Positions 1 through 9,640 are shown, counted from the first letter of the stretch. The stretch is 23,302 nt of DNA from Bremia lactucae (GCF_004359215.1 NC_090615.1:5577085-5600386); one strand, 5' to 3'. The notes: generated by a model not told the origin, from the letters alone. Numbers and translations: made by a program.

Positions 1-434
1 ATTATGGTCTGAGCATAAGGCGTTGTGGTTATACCCAACGGAGAAGCGGCTGCGCCTTTATGGGCAGCGCTCTCATTACCTGTCGCTGCGCTTTCCAGCG
101 CAGACAACGGGACAGCATTCGTAAATGATGCTGTCTCCATGTTGTGAGCCATGAGAGAAGTTTAGATGGGCAATAATGCGCCATCATTATTCCTCATGAG
201 TTCGTTGTCCGCATCACTACTATGAGGTGACGGCAACGGTGTCGACTCATTGTAGTCGACAATGAGCGACGGATCAACATCCTCACTGTTAAAGTGGGAT
301 GGATCCTTTAGCCCTGTTAACGCGACAGCCGCAGTGGCTGTCGGCATTTCGACTAAGGCATTTGACGCGGCCGGCGAATTAACGCGGCGCGTGCGCTTAG
401 TGCGAGGTTGAGTGGGCGTCTTCGCATACGACAT
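1..434 (-). pseudogene. Antisense ORF upstream of the family B gypsy 3' LTR (one stop, open at window edge)
   Basis: The minus strand reads from an ATG at 434 for 90 codons to a TAA at 164-162. The same frame then continues through an ATG at 150 and stays open to the window edge. The product is rich in Ala, Ser, Thr and Pro, starts with a basic stretch (PRTKRTRR) and has an acidic segment with DPSLIVDY. That segment resembles DPSLEVDY in the two minus-flanking reading frames of the inverted repeat at 17.6-19.0 kb. The frame is antisense to its host element, because the PPT and LTR to its right are in plus orientation. No known domain is recognised. It may be a gene carried by the element between pol and the 3' LTR, or an open antisense frame with no product. 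The repeated motif in a diverged family favours the first view. Confidence 0.5.
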
Positions 435-541
435 ACATGCGTGGCCCCTTAAGGTGGCATCTTGAGCGCCGTGTATGGAAACACGTGCGCTAGAGTGATC
501 GAGTGACTAGCGGCGCGTAAAGCTGCTTGCAGTTCCTCTCT

Positions 542-591
542 CCTCTTTGACGAATTTAAAAATGTAAATTCGTTCATAAAGAGGGGGATGG
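542..591 (+). promoter_or_regulatory. Polypurine tract with adjoining hairpin
   Basis: AAAGAGGGGGATGG (578-591) directly abuts the TG of the LTR at 592, which is where a plus-strand primer of an LTR retrotransposon lies. It is half of a foldback: CCTCTTT (542-548) pairs with AAAGAGG (578-584), and ACGAATTTA (550-558) pairs with TAAATTCGT (565-573). Confidence 0.65.
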
Positions 592-944
592 TGTAACGGG
601 CTAAAGTTGCCCTAATGTTACACAATCCCCGTTAAGTGCACTTGGTGTACTTAAAGGGATGGTCAATTTTTAAAAATTAGTAATTAGACCCAACACTCGG
701 GTGTGGTGCACATTTGTGACCAACTCTTGTGTATTTGATGCACATAGGTGCATTCATGTCAGGAGGGATGACAGCTTGCGTCATCCGTTACGCGAGGTAT
801 CTAGAAATTTACGCTCGCAATACATTATAGTGCTATCTACAGAGATTACATTTTTGATTGGTGAATATAGGTATTCATATTTAATGCGATTAAATATGAA
901 TCAGTCTGAAAACTACTTTCTACTTAGTAAGTGCGAACGATCGT
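592..944 (+). repeat. Truncated 3' LTR, gypsy family B
   Basis: Starts with TGTAACGGGC just after the PPT. It matches the reverse complement of 14958-14600 along most of its length, including the shared landmarks TACGCTCGCAATACAT and CAGTCTGAAAACTACTTTC. Similarity stops at about 944, so the last third of the LTR is missing. The element body lies to the left and continues out of the window. Confidence 0.75.
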
Positions 945-2173
945 GATCGAATTGAATTATATCAGGTTTGATGTCATATTGAAGTATCGCTATTCTTCCG
1001 GCAATGAAGGTCACTATGCAACTGAAGATGTGGGTTTGCAGCATTTATCTCGTGTGGCCTTAAGTCCACCGGGCGTTTCCGGTAGCCCACCCAGGACCTA
1101 AATAACGTGATGTGTAGTAAATCAGCGAAACCTGGTTCAAAAGAAATCACAAAAATTCTATTGCTTAATGAGGGGGGAAGAGTAAAGTTATTATCTAATC
1201 CGTCTCAGGGAAAATTAGAATACAAAGAACAAGAAAAAATAATTAGACAGCACCCGGACTTCCCCGGTGGTGTCCGCGAATCGAGGCTTCACTGGTTTGC
1301 ATCGAGAGAATTCCATTGCAGAAAACTATATGCAATCGGTTTTGCCAGAGCATCGTGATAAGGCCGTCGCTGCAATCGCCAAGATTGTTTTCCAAGCTGC
1401 CGCATATTGCGCGATTATGTCTGCGTAACGGGCCAATAGCCGTGCCGTGCCGGGACTCTCGGCGAAACGCGTGATGCGGTACACTCAAGCCAACCCAGTA
1501 GTTGGTAAAGTTTCTGAGGTACGCCCTCCCAATGACTAATGAGACAAGACCAGATAGCTTGAGTGCGAAGACATTTCCAAATGTGTCTATAGCGGATATT
1601 CAGTGAACGACTGCCTATAGTCCCAAAGATGAGACGGATAGATGTCGAGAGCTGCTCGCTGCCACCTCGTTGTCTGGCTCTTGACGGTGAGCCGAGCAAT
1701 GACCTGCTTAAGCGGCGCTGCGTGACGACGCTTTGTCAATCGGAAAGCTTGCTGTTTCTAAGACAGGAAGATACGATGATTGGGCACCATGGTCAGTGCT
1801 GACCAAGGAAATTGGGAGTGCATACTTCCCTAGTGGGGCCTGTCGGAGCGTCCGTGCTACTTGTGGCGACAATTTTTTGTACGAGCAGGGGGCTAGAATG
1901 GGGTTTACACCGGTGTCTTCGGCGTTTTTGACGCTGCCGTCGACGCTTATTTATCCTCGCCTGTTGCGCACCAGCGAGGTGTTGGCATGGGTCCGCAGAG
2001 TCCGCCCTCTTGTGATGTGTGGGTGATTCACGGCTGCTGTTCTTTGGGTGCTAGCTATAGGTCATCGTCGTGGAGAAGAATTTTTTCGTTGCGGTCTACC
2101 GGTTTCGGATTGCGGTGCGGATCGCTATTCAGGTCCGGCGAATTGGAACCGGTAGAAGGGGCATCACTGGTGC
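945..2173. other. Unrecognised stretch, no supported gene
   Basis: No LTR, transposon end or RNA gene was found. Several frames of 60-100 codons are open on both strands. On the minus strand around 1250-1720, overlapping frames read through with only a few stops and Ala/Leu/Arg-rich composition, which could be a decayed coding region. I do not recognise any domain. The 83-codon plus frame at 1107-1358 is Lys/Glu-rich without a family signature. Confidence 0.3.
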
Positions 2174-2228
2174 TGTAATGGGGTGTATTTTTTCATGAAT
2201 TAACACTTAAAGGTTGTTAGTTAACATA

Positions 2229-3074
2229 GGCAGCCGCTATGGCCACAGACAAAACTACTACGGCCACATACAATTAATCTAATCATTCACAGCTCACAAA
2301 ACCTTTTGATTTTTAAAAGGGCGCTAGAGCACTTTATGGTCGGCGTGAAAATGTGCGTTGAAATACACTTTCCTGCATCAGGAAACGACATATGATGTGC
2401 GGTAGACACAACAGAGAAGCCGTACAGACGAGAAGAACTCTACTTTTAAAGAAACTATCATGAAGCGTGTTGAAGACCACATGGCGCGCGCAAAACAGCT
2501 TCAAGGAACGGTGGAGAAGTAAAAGGCTCCTAAAGCCGTGGTAGCAGAGGAGGAAAAAAAGGACGAAACCGAAACAATCGCGGAAACAGCCAAATTGCGC
2601 GGTTTGCTGGCACCTAAGCTGACTATGCTCCTGCACTAGTTATGCTGCTGCTACATGTCCATGCCTAATAAGACTGCTACGGATTTCTAGCCCGATTCGT
2701 GTTGAGATGTACAAATTCGCGATAAAAATGGGTGGATCCAAATCTGCTGTCTATTTTTTTAAATGAGTTTGTGTCAATCTTATTATGGTCAGATCAGATT
2801 GTTCTAGATGAAATGTTGTGCTTGTCTTTGTATTTATTAGATATGTTAGCAGATGTAATTATGTCGCTTATAATCAGAAATATCTGTCCTCATTTATATT
2901 ATATGAACCGGTAGGTAAGATCCGATACAACCATTGGCATTAATCATCAATTTTCTAGTTATGACATCTTCAGCATTATTAAGTAGTGGGGTTGGCAAAA
3001 TTGTGGTCATGTCTGTGGCCGTAGTTGTTTTGCCTGTGGCCGTAGTCTTAATGTCTGTGGCCATAGCGGCTGCC
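2229..3074. mobile_element. Non-autonomous TIR DNA transposon, possibly MULE-like, nested in the LTR
   Basis: The ends are a perfect 22-bp inverted repeat (2229-2250 and 3053-3074, beginning GGCAGCCGCTATGG). The flanks are GTTAACATA (2220-2228) and GTTAATATA (3075-3083), a 9-bp direct repeat with one mismatch. A 9-bp target duplication is typical of Mutator-like elements. Inside the ends, CTACGGCCACA-type units recur: one more unit on the left and two more on the right, as expected of subterminal transposase-binding repeats. No transposase is encoded, so it would need one in trans. The superfamily is inferred from target length only. hAT (8 bp) fits less well. Confidence 0.75.
2406..2636 (+). 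pseudogene. Possible captured coding fragment inside the TIR transposon
   Basis: A plus-strand frame runs from 2406 to the TAG at 2637-2639 with one stop (TAA, 2520-2522). The two halves are strongly charged and look helical (for example MKRVEDHMARAKQLQ, then VVAEEEKKDETETIAE). Composition is unlike the AT-rich right half of the transposon. Capture of a host gene fragment, as in Pack-MULEs, is one explanation. The opposite strand also has a 100-codon open frame, but it is Phe/Leu/Cys-rich, as expected for the complement of a Lys/Glu-rich region. No protein family is recognised. Confidence 0.25.
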
Positions 3075-3267
3075 GTTAATATATTATCTAAAAAGTAGAG
3101 AATATTTGGAGAATATTACGTTTCAAGTAATATTCGGAAGCTTATCCATTAGTAGATATAGGTTATTATATCTACTTGCTCCGCAGTCCAGTCAGCGCTG
3201 GACGCCGCAAAGAGGGAGAGAAGTAAGACTTTACTACATGTTTTGTCTCAGTACGTAATTGTGTTAG

Positions 3268-3275
3268 TATAAATA
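3268..3275 (+). promoter_or_regulatory. TATA-like box in the family A LTR
   Basis: TATAAATA lies in the middle of the LTR, about 180 bp before its 3' end, in the place where a U3/R promoter would be expected. No transcription start was determined. Confidence 0.4.
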
Positions 3276-3448
3276 GACAGAAGCAGAACAATTTTATTGT
3301 ATTAAGTACAGTTTACTTTTAATTCTCTTTAAAGCAAATTTTTAAAGATAGCCTTCCTCTGCACGTACTAGTGTACGTGCACTCGCACTGAAGCAGTGCG
3401 AAGTGGACATGTACTGAAACAGTACAAGTCGGCAGTGCCCCGTTACAC

Positions 3449-3465
3449 CTACAAGCACTTTGTAG
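3449..3465 (+). promoter_or_regulatory. Primer-binding site (mutated), family A
   Basis: CTACAAGCACTTTGTAG follows the LTR end by one base. The less damaged copy on the minus strand at 22033-22018 reads TGGTAGCACTTTGTAG, so the TGG here has changed to TAC. The site would pair with the 3' end of a tRNA ending AAGUGCUACCA. Confidence 0.6.
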
Positions 3466-3497
3466 TCCCTCCAAAGACCGCAGCTCAATCATCTAAC

Positions 3498-4566
3498 ATG
3501 GACATGTTAGATCATAAGGGAAATACGCATCACGTTTCGCGTGACATCTACTCCTTTCTACGTGACATAGAAAGGAGTGCGGTCGAACGAAAAAGTTCGA
3601 CCGTAGGGAACGGCCATGCTGTCCGGTTTGAACAGAGATGCCCTCCATTCAGCCATCGCCAAGTTCATACAACATGAACTTGACGGGGCGGAGGAGAAAG
3701 CAGCCTTGCTTAATCAGCAAGGCTCTCAACAGGCAGAACTGTTGAGGTTACGACACGTACAAATCCCTATACCTGGAATGACGCACACGCGTCGTCGTGA
3801 AACCTTAAAGATATACATCTCTAAAAATATGGGAATTGAAGAGGACTCCCTTTTAAGGTGGTTCGTCAAATTGACGATACCATAAAGGCACGTCATATCG
3901 TCGACGATCAAATGCAAGTCGCATTTGCTCAATCAAATTTAGGAGGTCATGCCAAACCTTGGGCACTAGGCCTCAAATTGCGCGACCCGTATGAATTTTT
4001 GTCACTAGAGGCTTTTAAATCCTGGCTCAAAAAGACGGTTGAACCGCCTAGGGCTGAGTTCAGAGCTCGATCAGAGTTTTTGAAACTCATGCAAGGCAAG
4101 CGTGATGTTCACGCTTGTGCCCAGTACATACGACTCTTAGCGAGTTGTATCACGAAGAATCCAGCTCACGAACACACGTTGATTACTGTGTTCATGCAAG
4201 GTCTTACGGATAGTACCGTGAATGCCTATCTGTTCCGCATAGAACTAACAATGCTTGAAGAAGCAATATCCGTTTCGGAACGGGAGGACTTCTTCTTGAG
4301 ACAGGCTCAAGCTAGTTCGTCATCGTATTGTCCTCCGGGACGACAAGAGCTTGAAGATCCAGAACCTATGGACCTCTCTTACGTCGAAAGCGAGAGACCT
4401 CGCTTTTCGAACAATACGCGATTGCAGCTCTGCAATTGCTGTCAAAGTTAGGTCACTACGCTCATGAGTGTGGTGCCCCACGCCCAGTACCGAGGGGTAC
4501 TGAACGTATTTATGGACCGAATGCCAAAAAAGGCAACGGTCGCGGGTCCGACGTTGTTGCGAAATC
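3498..4566 (+). pseudogene. Gag of gypsy family A, frameshifted
   Basis: Structural capsid-type protein that packages the element RNA. It starts at ATG 3498 (MDMLDHKGNTHHVSRD) and is broken into at least three frames: 3498-3600, 3616-3850 and 3858-4450. A further shift at about 4448 lies inside the zinc knuckle. The central part holds a retrotransposon Gag domain (DDQMQVAFAQSNLGGHAK, KRDVHACAQYIRLLASC). The C-terminal nucleic-acid-binding CCHC knuckle (C-x2-C-x4-H-x4-C) is read as CNCC before the shift and GHYAHEC after it. The minus-strand copy at 21417-21985 keeps the N-terminal half open and confirms where the frames should join. Followed by degraded protease and pol, as in an ordinary gypsy order. 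Confidence 0.85.
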
Positions 4567-4685
4567 GTAACAGCGAGATGGACCGCCGCAGAATAATCGG
4601 GGTCAGTAGGGGTGCAACGCCCTACTGACCCAGCAACCTCAAGACAGTTTGCAAATCTCTTAACTAAAGTTGCATTAGACACACA

Positions 4686-4840
4686 ATTATGTCTCTGCAC
4701 CTGGCGATGAGGTATCCCTCATCACCTTGAAGCTAAAGTGACAAGTGATTTGTCATTAAGAGCCCAGTGGACTGTAGGGCGTCGAATAAGTTTATTCGTC
4801 GCCAGTCGTTATAGGATCGTAGGCTCAATATGTTGAGCGC
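4686..4840 (+). pseudogene. Aspartic protease remnant, family A
   Basis: Short pieces in different frames resemble the start of a retropepsin: VSAPGDEVSLITLKLK, then SDLSLRA, then a VD-C-R-ASNKFIRR segment. The catalytic aspartate codon is at 4770-4772, but the usual D-[ST]-G is D-C-R here, so the enzyme could not work. The rest of the protease and the link to RT appear to be deleted, because RT palm sequence starts only about 30 bp later. Confidence 0.6.
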
Positions 4841-4859
4841 GACATCATCCAACGAGGCT

Positions 4860-5340
4860 GACGGTAACAACCCTGCAATATTCAACAGATGCGCAACGAA
4901 GCGGTTGAGACCGCTGCGAGAACTCGCACCGAGTTATTTTGACGATGAATTCAACCGTAGCCGGGCTAAGGACCGAAAGACGGACGTGGAAGCTCATAAA
5001 CTCACGTTCGACAGGCTCTTACACTTATACGAAAGTATTAGTTGTACGCAAATCTCAAGAAGTGTATATTCGCTGCAAGCAAAATACCACTTCTTGGGTG
5101 CATCGTCGGTATACACGGCGTGCGCTCTGATCCCGAAAAGATCAAGGCAATCACCGACTGGCCAGTTCCAGTCGTGTCAAGGGACTTAGAAAGCTCCTTG
5201 GTTTAGCGGCGTACATGCACAAGTGCTCTCGCAATTATGCAGAGATTACAGTTCATCTGTCTCGTCTCTTATAAAAAGCGAGAAATCGTTATGGAACGCT
5301 GATTGTCAGCGTTCGTTTGAAGGTATCAAGCAAAGCTTGA
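4860..5340 (+). pseudogene. Reverse transcriptase (palm/thumb) remnant, family A
   Basis: RNA-dependent DNA polymerase of the gypsy pol gene. The visible part begins at NPAIFNR (the RT 'PATFNR' segment) and runs into LRPLRELAPS-YFDD. The YFDD at 4935-4946 is the YxDD catalytic box. HKLTFDRLL and a weak FLG segment follow. After a frameshift near 5110 come DPEKIKAITDWPVP and then, in yet another frame, the LGLAAYMHKCSRNYA-type connection. The N-terminal fingers with the first catalytic aspartate are missing, so this is an internally deleted copy. Confidence 0.8.
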
Positions 5341-5752
5341 TGCAATCGCCCATATTAGCGATTGCAGATCAAGACAGACCATTACATGTGGTCTGTGACG
5401 CCAGCGATTTCGCAATCGGCTGCGCGTAAATGCAATACGATACAAACGGCGCGGAGCGCGTCGTCTGTTATTAATCGCATCAGCTGCAACCAGCTGGACG
5501 CAATTATTCAGGGCATGACAAGGAACGCCTTACCATAAAATGTGCACTGGCTAAGTTTAGGGTCTATCTCCGAGGAGATAGACCGTTTATCGTATATACG
5601 GAACATGTGTCATTACGTACGGCCGTAAACAGCCCAGACCTCTTGAAAAGAATGGCGAGGTGGCTATCCTTCTTCGCGGAGTATAATTTCTCCGTGGAAT
5701 ATTAATCAGGACGAGTTAATGTCATCGCTGAGATCAGTGATGAATCCAACCA
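5341..5752 (+). pseudogene. RNase H domain remnant, family A
   Basis: Degrades the RNA strand of the reverse-transcription hybrid. PLHVVCDASDFAIGCA carries the first catalytic aspartate (codon 5397-5399), and a stop follows at 5427-5429. In shifted frames the domain continues as CALAKFRVYLRGDRPFIVYTEH, SLRTAVNSPDL and KRMARWLSFFAEYNFSVEY. The aspartate of the usual YTDH motif is glutamate here (codon 5601-5603), and the closing ADALSR segment is degraded to AEISDES. Order and spacing match gypsy RT-RNase H-integrase. Confidence 0.8.
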
Positions 5753-5879
5753 ATAAATTTTATGATAGATTTACCGGCTTTATATCGATCGTCATCCGGT
5801 CGATACACAACACGCAACGGCTCATTGTATTAAACAGCCGTTACCGGCGACACCCCGCGTGTCGTCGTCCCAACTCACA

Positions 5880-6720
5880 ATGATTTGCGCTTGCGCATCA
5901 TGAATGAGTGTCACGATGCATCAACAAGTGGGCATCGTGGACGTGAGAAAACTTATCTCACCGTAAGCCGCAACTTTTACTGACCGCGCCAGTCTCAGTT
6001 CATGCGCGAGTACATTCGTGCTTGCCAGGTATGTCAATAGGTGAGGCCTACCACTTCATCCCGTGCACCTCTCCAACCTCCACCACTTCCGGCAGAGGGT
6101 TGGAAGTCCGTATCGATGGATTTCGTCTTGGGATTTCCCGAAGGCGATCACAAAAACAATGGATTCCTTGTTTCTGTAGACAGATTGAGCAAGGAATCCT
6201 TTTTGTTGGAGACAGATTCAGCATGATGGTTCATCACCAGAATCAATCACGGCTCCGCGCTGTTCCCGTGTCTTTATCCACACGGTATTTAGACTCCACG
6301 GTTACCCCGGAATTGGTCTTCCATAGAGAACCACGGTTTACGATGGAGTTTTGGCAATCGTTTTCTAATCTCTCGATACACGGCTGAATATATCAACCTC
6401 TGATCATCCCAATACAGATGGTCAGACGGAACACGTTAATCGCGTCCTCGAAGAGATATCTCGAGGTTACTTCCAATCGTGTCCGAATTGGAGCGAGTTT
6501 TTATTGATGGTCGAATTCGCTATCAATGATTCGGTATATGCGTTAACAACGCATACCCATACAATTAGAGGGATTCTCTGGTTTAGGGCGGGGGGGGGAC
6601 TCGAATGAGCAAAACGATTTCTGGCTCATGCTTATCACGCGTCGAAATTACCAACGACGCGAATGATGTCGTCATCGAAGCTATCGACATCGAAAGAGAG
6701 AAAGATCCCATGGCAGTGCG
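5880..6720 (+). pseudogene. Integrase remnant, family A
   Basis: Would insert the cDNA into the genome. The HHCC zinc-binding part is complete in residues (His codons 5912 and 5933, Cys codons 6023 and 6032) but has two internal stops. The DDE core starts at MDFVLGFPEGDHKNNGFLVS (first Asp, 6119-6121). The second catalytic residue sits in VFHREPRFT, where the expected SD is FH (codon 6322-6324), so the catalytic site is lost. The third part, DHPNTDGQTEHVNRVLEEI, keeps its Glu (6429-6431). Several frameshifts separate these blocks. A poly-G run near 6589-6598 lies inside a disrupted segment. Confidence 0.8.
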
Positions 6721-6899
6721 TACAAAGCGCACTGAAAAAAAGACAAAACAAATGAGTTAGCAGAGGAATTTCTGCTGGCTCGAGATTGAATAGTCCCTAT
6801 CGTATAGTATACGTAGTAGATCGGCAGAAACGAACGCAGACAATCATGGAAGGCAAATATTCTTTCTTTTAATTAAATTATCCAGTACTACTGTCAACG

Positions 6900-7515
6900 G
6901 TAGCCTTACCTAAGCATGTAGTCACTAATGTGGGTAGTAATATGCTACTACCCAAGTTCATTGGGCAATTTCGTGCACTGCATCGCAGAGGCACCCCTGC
7001 GTACACAATAAAGTTGCCACAAAGGATGCGAACGCATCCTACGTTTTACGTTGGTCGGCTCCGCCCGTACCATCAGTACGCGATTTCTTCCGCGGACGGA
7101 TCTGACCGCCCCTTTCAAGAATCTTCTAAAGATTCTTAAGATCACCAACCAAGCTCTCATGTTGAGTCCGGAGATTATCATGCCGAATCCAGAGTTCCTC
7201 AAAATCACCATGAGCTGATGACAGCTAGTCACGAAGATTCTCCAACATTGGAGTACGCACTTTTCAAACGGTCTTCCAACGGTTCAATACTGGGACTTTA
7301 CACCGTCTGTTCCAACAAACAAGGCTTGTCGCGCTCGTGATCAAGACTCTCCTCCAATACATGGAGGAAGTGGTCGAATTTGTCGATCTTCGACTCTAGA
7401 TCCGACACAGCGGTCGGATCTAATTTTTCCTCCTCCACCACAACCATTGGTAAATTCCCATGGTAGTTAACGTTTCCTTGTGGAACGCATCGTAAACCAC
7501 CGTGATGTGGGGTTC
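6900..7515 (+). pseudogene. Integrase C-terminal GPF region and chromodomain start, family A
   Basis: LLPKFIGQFRALHRRGTPAYT followed by THPTFYVGRLRPYHQ is the typical C-terminal module after the gypsy integrase core. A Pro/Ser-rich linker follows. From about 7420 a shifted frame reads FPPPPQPLVNSHGS, a stop, then RFLVERIVNHRDV, which is the first strand of a chromodomain. Chromodomains steer integration to chromatin marks in chromoviruses. The domain breaks off at about 7515, where dispersed repeat R starts, so the 3' LTR of this element is absent. Confidence 0.75.
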
Positions 7516-7523
7516 TACTGTAC

Positions 7524-7833
7524 GATGCAGATTGGGATTGGCATATGGTCCGAGTCAGGATGTGAAAAACGTTCGTGAAGGTTCTAGAGGAAAGGCTTAG
7601 AAGTAGCAAGCAGTGTGCGAACTAAGGATTAAGTTTTGCATCTTCGACTTAATGCCGTCTTCGTCAAATTTCTTAATCAAAAAGATTGTTTAAGAGGAAA
7701 GTGGAAAGTTTTTACTTAGATGCCTACTATTCAAAATACTAAATTCACGTGTTTGAAGTGCATTCTGCACCAAGTGGGGGCTTGCAGCGAAGATCATTGC
7801 GAAGCTAATAATTTTAAATTTATGAAGATTCAG
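7524..7833 (+). repeat. Dispersed repeat R, copy 1
   Basis: Starts GATGCAGATTGGGATTGGCA. It matches 22536-22785 on the plus strand, and its right half matches the reverse complement of 21214-21338. Landmarks are GGCTTAGAAGTAGCAAGCAG, TGGAAAGTTTTTACTTAGATG and GTGTTTGAAGTGCATTCTGC. It has no coding capacity that I recognise and cuts off the chromodomain. It may be a solo LTR or the end of another element. Confidence 0.65.
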
Positions 7834-8059
7834 TGTTACGGTCATTAGAACGGGGCGTATCGTCCGTCACACATCCTACGTGCGATCTTGTAGGCCTTAC
7901 ATAGGCAGACTTAGCTAAGTACATAAATTACATAAGTAGGTAAACGCTGTACTCGAGATAGAGGGTATCGCGTGTCCATTTCAAAATCTACGAAGCTCCT
8001 CACACTTCCTTGTAAGACCTCTAGTGTGAGCTAACATAACGGGCTCCTACCTCATCACA
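7834..8059 (+). repeat. Possible LTR of a second gypsy lineage
   Basis: The boundaries are inferred: TGTTACGG follows repeat R, and ATCACA stands two bases before a clear primer-binding site. At 226 bp it is short for an LTR. No second copy exists in the window, so it may be a truncated LTR or partly unrelated sequence. Confidence 0.4.
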
Positions 8060-8061
8060 CC

Positions 8062-8077
8062 TGGTAGCACTTCGTAG
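8062..8077 (+). promoter_or_regulatory. Primer-binding site, second gypsy lineage
   Basis: TGGTAGCACTTCGTAG matches the family A site (TGGTAGCACTTTGTAG) in 15 of 16 bases and stands about 170 bp before the Gag remnant. Confidence 0.6.
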
Positions 8078-8239
8078 TACTTCTATAGAAGATGATCACT
8101 TTGCCGGAATGTTGGACCATGATGACTTCTAGCATCTGACCCCTTCGAGTGGAAACCTCTGCGTCGCCTTGAAAATATATGACTGGTAAAACTATCGTAA
8201 TCAGTGTGCTTAAGGATACGCCTCAGCGGCTACAGCGTG

Positions 8240-9256
8240 TAGCCATCCATGGCTTCGTCAACCGCGAACTCCCGTTTTGAAGGCGCTCTTCAACTCGCGC
8301 GGTTGTCCCGGGGTCTGACGTCGTCGAACTCCACGTCTCGTGCTATAGTGGCGAGGGCTCGAAGTGCCTCGCGCTTAATCGGTTGTTGTGCAAGGGGCTA
8401 TCGCTATCCAAGCACACCAGCTCAAGTCGGAGCTCGCACGCACCCACTTCCTCTTGTCCAAGCTAACAGGCAAGGCGAAGGAGTGGGCGATGAGCAAGCT
8501 TGTGGCCGATCAAGGATAGTTACCGGATATGAAGGCCCTCAAGGATGGCTTGCGCCTGGCATTTGAGCGTCCGCAGGATGAACATCACCATCGCTCATCT
8601 TCCCTGGCGCTGCAGCAGGGCCGCCAGTCGATGCTGAACTATATCCAGCAAGCCCGACACCTGGCGTCCTGTATCGTCATCAATCCGATTGATACGGTGA
8701 CGCGAGTCTATGTGTTCGTCACGGAAATAAACGCTGGGACATCAGCGTTTTTATTTGACGCGAAAGCGAATGAGCGCTGGGCATCGGCGTTTTTTTTACG
8801 CGGAAGCCCCCGTCGTCTAATAAAGAGGCGTTCGCGATCGCGTTGCGTGAAGACTACACCGTTGTGGCCTCGCGCATGGAATTTTCTCCTCCTGTACCTG
8901 CTGCTCAAGAACATGAGCATGTGGAGGTTGACGCGATCAAGCACGACACCAACTCTCGGCTCCACGTGCTCTAGGTCACGGCTTTCGGAGACCTGTATCG
9001 CCGAAATAGGAGGTTATTTCCGCTGTCGTAAGCCTGGTCACAACGCGGTTGTTTGCCGCGCGCCCGCTCCAGTCCTCACTGTCGCTAGGTCTGACACCTC
9101 TGTCAACGTCGCTGACCAGCAAAAAACGATGGCAATTAGTAGGCGCGGGAAATCCTACCGGGTGGAGAGGGAGAAATGTGCATTCAGTGGCGACACGTTC
9201 TCCTATCCTCGCTGTGCACTATACATAGCAGAATGCCATCACGTCCAGCAATGATC
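8240..9256 (+). pseudogene. Gag of a second gypsy lineage, frameshifted
   Basis: Gag spread over all three frames. Early blocks are VELHVSCYSGEGSKCLALNR and LKSELARTHFLLSKLTGKAK; a TAG at 8517-8519 breaks the latter frame. A longer frame from 8529 reads KALKDGLRLAFERPQDEHHH and IQQARHLASCIVINP, followed in another frame by AFAIALREDYTVVASRMEF. The zinc knuckle reads YFRCRKPGHNAVVC; its first cysteine has become tyrosine (codon 9015-9017). The similar wording of the blocks to known gypsy Gag proteins and the PBS upstream make the call firm. The sequence differs clearly from family A Gag. Confidence 0.8.
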
Positions 9257-9640
9257 CGCGATTGATCGTGCTTAGTTTTCGCGTTGTCGGTGCGTCATGT
9301 CCACTTCGAGCTTTGTTAGACTCAGGCGCGACGAAAACTTTTATCCGCGCCGACAGTTTATCGATTCTAGCGTCGCGTGTCCGCGAGTCTTTAGGGGAGA
9401 TGATTGTCGAGTATGCGGACGGTAAGCCCCGCTCGACCTGACATTAATTGGCTTAACTGCACGGTAGGCCACGTAACGTTGATGTCAATGCGGTTCTCGC
9501 TGTTCTGAACATGCCGACGAGTACGAGGCAGCATGTTGCCGTCGTTGATCCCGACTTCACGACTTATATATCTACAGCCGCAAAGAATTGAAAGCGGCGA
9601 ATATTGAAGATCAGCGTAAGGAGCGATTAATCCGTCTTGT
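9257..9640 (+). pseudogene. Retropepsin remnant, second gypsy lineage
   Basis: LRALLDSGATKTFIRADSL contains an intact D-S-G-A catalytic motif (Asp codon 9319-9321), and VEYADGKPRS follows. After a stop and frameshifts near 9440 the end of the domain (NVDVNAVLAVLNMP) is still faintly visible. No RT follows; the element is cut off near 9640, where a LINE frame begins. Confidence 0.75.

Larger units (their letters stand above)
2174..3447 (+). repeat. 5' LTR of gypsy family A, split by a DNA transposon
   Basis: The LTR begins TGTAATGGGG at 2174 and ends GCCCCGTTACA at 3447. It matches the LTRs at 17057-17504, 19155-19609 and 22786-23235, for example in GAAATTAACACTTAAAGGTTG-like U3 sequence and the terminal hairpins. 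It is interrupted at 2228/2229 by an 846-bp insertion. Without the insertion and its duplicated target, the LTR is about 420 bp, a little shorter than the 448-455 bp copies. A primer-binding site follows, so this is a 5' LTR. Confidence 0.85.

Noticed and set aside
2334..2636. 100-codon minus-strand open frame in the TIR transposon
   Set aside because: Phe/Leu/Cys-rich composition is what the complement of the charged plus-strand segment would give; no membrane protein pattern beyond that.
4320..4700. 126-codon minus-strand open frame
   Set aside because: It overlaps the C-terminal Gag region including the zinc knuckle on the plus strand, which explains the sequence.
6589..6598. Poly-G run as a functional element
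   Set aside because: Lies in a decayed integrase region; more likely slippage or sequencing noise.
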